Shown here: positions 5,209 to 6,656 of the stretch, piece after piece
Layout of the letters: every line of letters starts with the position of its first letter
Position numbering within the stretch: the first letter of the stretch is position 1
Origin: Chloroflexota bacterium
GTDB lineage: Bacteria; Chloroflexota; Anaerolineae; B4-G1; SLSP01
Length of the DNA: 6,656 bases
Direction of reading: 5' to 3'
NCBI GenBank assembly: GCA_009908585.1
Contig: JAAAOZ010000077.1
Coordinates: forward strand, 1 to 6,656
The notes under the pieces: model-generated
The model's input: the letters and a program-made list of their open reading frames with translations, nothing else
Databases searched by the model: none
Told to the model about the DNA's origin: nothing
Program-made: the position numbers and the translations under genes

Positions 5209-6656
5209 ATGAAAGCCAAGTTTTGGTCTCTGATTGTGTTGAGTTTTGTTGGTTTGATGTTGGTCTCCGGCTGCGCGAGCGGCATACTCGATGCAGCGGA
5301 GGCGCCGACCGCGACGCCCGTAAGCGAGACGGCACCGGCCGTGAATGCCGGCCCCGCCGAGGTGGTCGAGGTCTTCTACACCGCCTGGTTGGCCTATGAG
5401 GGCAATCCGTTGGTGGATAAACTTTACCAATCGAATCCCTACCTGAGCGATGCAGCCGAGCAGAAGATCGCGGACATCATCGCCTCCTTCGAGCGCGGCG
5501 GCTACGATCCCGTGCTCTGTGCGCAGGATTGGCCCCAACACTTTGTCTTCGAGACGCCCACCGTGACGGATGACACCGCCACGACGACCGTCCACGGCGT
5601 CTGGAACGCGGGCACCGAGTATGAGTCGCTAAACGACATCGAGGTGACGCTGGTCGTGATCGAGGGGCAGTGGCAGATCACGGACATCACCTGCCCGCCG
5701 CCGGATGTGCAAGCGCCCGCGCCCCGCACCTCGGCGATGATCCCCGACATCCGCCTGCACTTTGAGGCGCCCGCGACCTGGCAGCGCCTTGATCCCGAAT
5801 GGGCCTGGACGCCGGACGCGAATGGAGAAATGCAGGTGGGCGTCAACTGGGTCTATCTTGAGCCTCCGATGGAGATGGAAGCGGTGCTGCTGCCACCATC
5901 CGCGCAGATTTTGGCCGCCGAGCCGATGGCGACCTCTTTGGGCGAGGGGCGATCCTTCACACTCGAAACCTACGGTGGGGCGCCTCAGGGCGACGCAAAA
6001 GCGCCCGTCCGGACCGCCGAAACGCACGTCCTGGTCCAGGTCGAGCGCGCGGGGCAGCGCCTGGGCGTGGATTTCTACGCCAGCGCGCCGACCGCCGATC
6101 AGCTCGCCGAATTGGACGATGCCCTGCGGTCGTTGATCTCGTCGGCGCATTGGGCTGATGAGGCCAGCGCGAGCGGATGGCAAATCTATCAGGACGCCGA
6201 CTATGGCTTTGCGTTCCAGTATCCGGCGGATTGGGAGGTGCAGGAGATCGCGACCGACGGCCCCGGCGCGCCGGAGGATTACCCCGTCGAGCGCGTGGTC
6301 TCCCTCTTCCCGGCCTCGATGGCCGAGGCGCTGAAGCAGAGCGGCCCGCCGAACCCAGAGCAATCGCCCGCCGTCGCCCCGCTCTCCGTCGAGGTCTGCG
6401 TTGGCGATGAGGCCCAGTTCCGCCGCGCCTTCTCGGAACCGACGGCGACGTTTCCCCTGGAGGTCGACGGCCTGACGATGATCCGCGAGGAGAGCTACGT
6501 CAACGATCAGATCACGCAACTTCGCTACATCTACCCGCATCCGACCCAGCCAGATGTGCGCATCGTCTTCACCGATCACCTCACCGGCTTTGTGGCGCGC
6601 GCGAAGGATCGCACGGATGTGGTTGCTTTCCTGCCGGAGATCATCGAATCGCTGAC
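5209..6656 (+). CDS. Secreted lipoprotein with NTF2-like and PsbP-like modules, N-terminal 482 residues (cut by the window edge)
   Basis: The signal peptide (1-21) has a hydrophobic core and a lipobox VSGC with Cys22, so the protein should be lipid-anchored and face outwards. An Ala/Pro/Thr spacer (about 25-47) follows. Residues about 48-165 (EVVEVFYTAWL... CAQDWPQHF ...VIEGQWQITDITC) resemble DUF3828/NTF2-like domains. Cys104 and Cys162 fall in this module and could form a disulfide. Two further modules follow, about 177-320 and 324 to the end. Each opens with a similar strand-turn (HFEAPATWQRL; FQYPADWEV near 336-344) and closes with an Asp/Glu-rich helix before SLI or SLT, which suggests a tandem pair of PsbP-like domains. 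PsbP-like folds are common in bacterial lipoproteins of unknown function. The coding sense is clear from the signal peptide and Shine-Dalgarno. No catalytic motif is seen. It forms a separate unit behind the terminator, and the stop lies beyond the right edge. Confidence 0.87.
   Translation, partial: MKAKFWSLIVLSFVGLMLVSGCASGILDAAEAPTATPVSETAPAVNAGPAEVVEVFYTAWLAYEGNPLVDKLYQSNPYLSDAAEQKIADIIASFERGGYDPVLCAQDWPQHFVFETPTVTDDTATTTVHGVWNAGTEYESLNDIEVTLVVIEGQWQITDITCPPPDVQAPAPRTSAMIPDIRLHFEAPATWQRLDPEWAWTPDANGEMQVGVNWVYLEPPMEMEAVLLPPSAQILAAEPMATSLGEGRSFTLETYGGAPQGDAKAPVRTAETHVLVQVERAGQRLGVDFYASAPTADQLAELDDALRSLISSAHWADEASASGWQIYQDADYGFAFQYPADWEVQEIATDGPGAPEDYPVERVVSLFPASMAEALKQSGPPNPEQSPAVAPLSVEVCVGDEAQFRRAFSEPTATFPLEVDGLTMIREESYVNDQITQLRYIYPHPTQPDVRIVFTDHLTGFVARAKDRTDVVAFLPEIIESL

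Noticed and set aside
5629..6579. Minus-strand open frame of 316 codons opposite the large lipoprotein
   Set aside because: The plus strand has a Shine-Dalgarno, signal peptide and lipobox in one continuous frame; the minus frame has no such signals and an Arg/Gly/Asp-rich composition.

Overview
The window is about 6.7 kb of GC-rich bacterial chromosome with five protein genes and no RNA gene, transposon or CRISPR array. Two features point to Chloroflexota (an Anaerolineae-like lineage). One is a diderm- or Gram-positive-neutral set of lipoproteins with Ala/Pro/Thr-rich spacers after the lipobox. The other is intergenic DNA full of short degenerate word repeats. This assignment is an inference from style, not from a marker gene. 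The two genome-maintenance genes are typical of bacteria in general.

Left half, minus strand: radA (1936-3330) is followed downstream by ftsK/spoIIIE (start at 1793, running off the left edge). RadA is the Lon-related branch-migration ATPase of recombination. FtsK is the membrane-anchored DNA pump that clears chromosomes from the division septum. The 142-base gap between them holds an inverted repeat built from degenerate 7-base words. The radA promoter can be read directly (17-base spacing).

Right half, plus strand: a divergent intergenic region (3331-3553) carries opposed promoters for radA and for a Mut7-C/PIN-like RNase with a C-terminal zinc ribbon (3554-4024). Next come a lipoprotein with a GIN/DUF2807-type beta-helix of strikingly regular 20-residue period (4177-4980), a textbook intrinsic terminator (5004-5032), and a large secreted lipoprotein (5209 to the right edge). 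That last protein has an N-terminal NTF2-like (DUF3828-like) module followed by what look like two PsbP-like modules. The last two genes are envelope or secreted proteins of unknown function. Nothing ties them functionally to the RNase or to radA-ftsK.

The most unusual feature lies outside the genes. Three of the four intergenic regions contain different short tandem arrays of degenerate 7- or 8-base words: ACGNAAT after radA, RYTRAGR-like before the RNase gene (where the last word supplies the Shine-Dalgarno), and ACTATNNN before the GIN gene. A further GC-rich word lies at 4045-4068. They resemble in style the heptanucleotide STRR repeats of filamentous cyanobacteria. No complete new multi-gene system is evident in the window.
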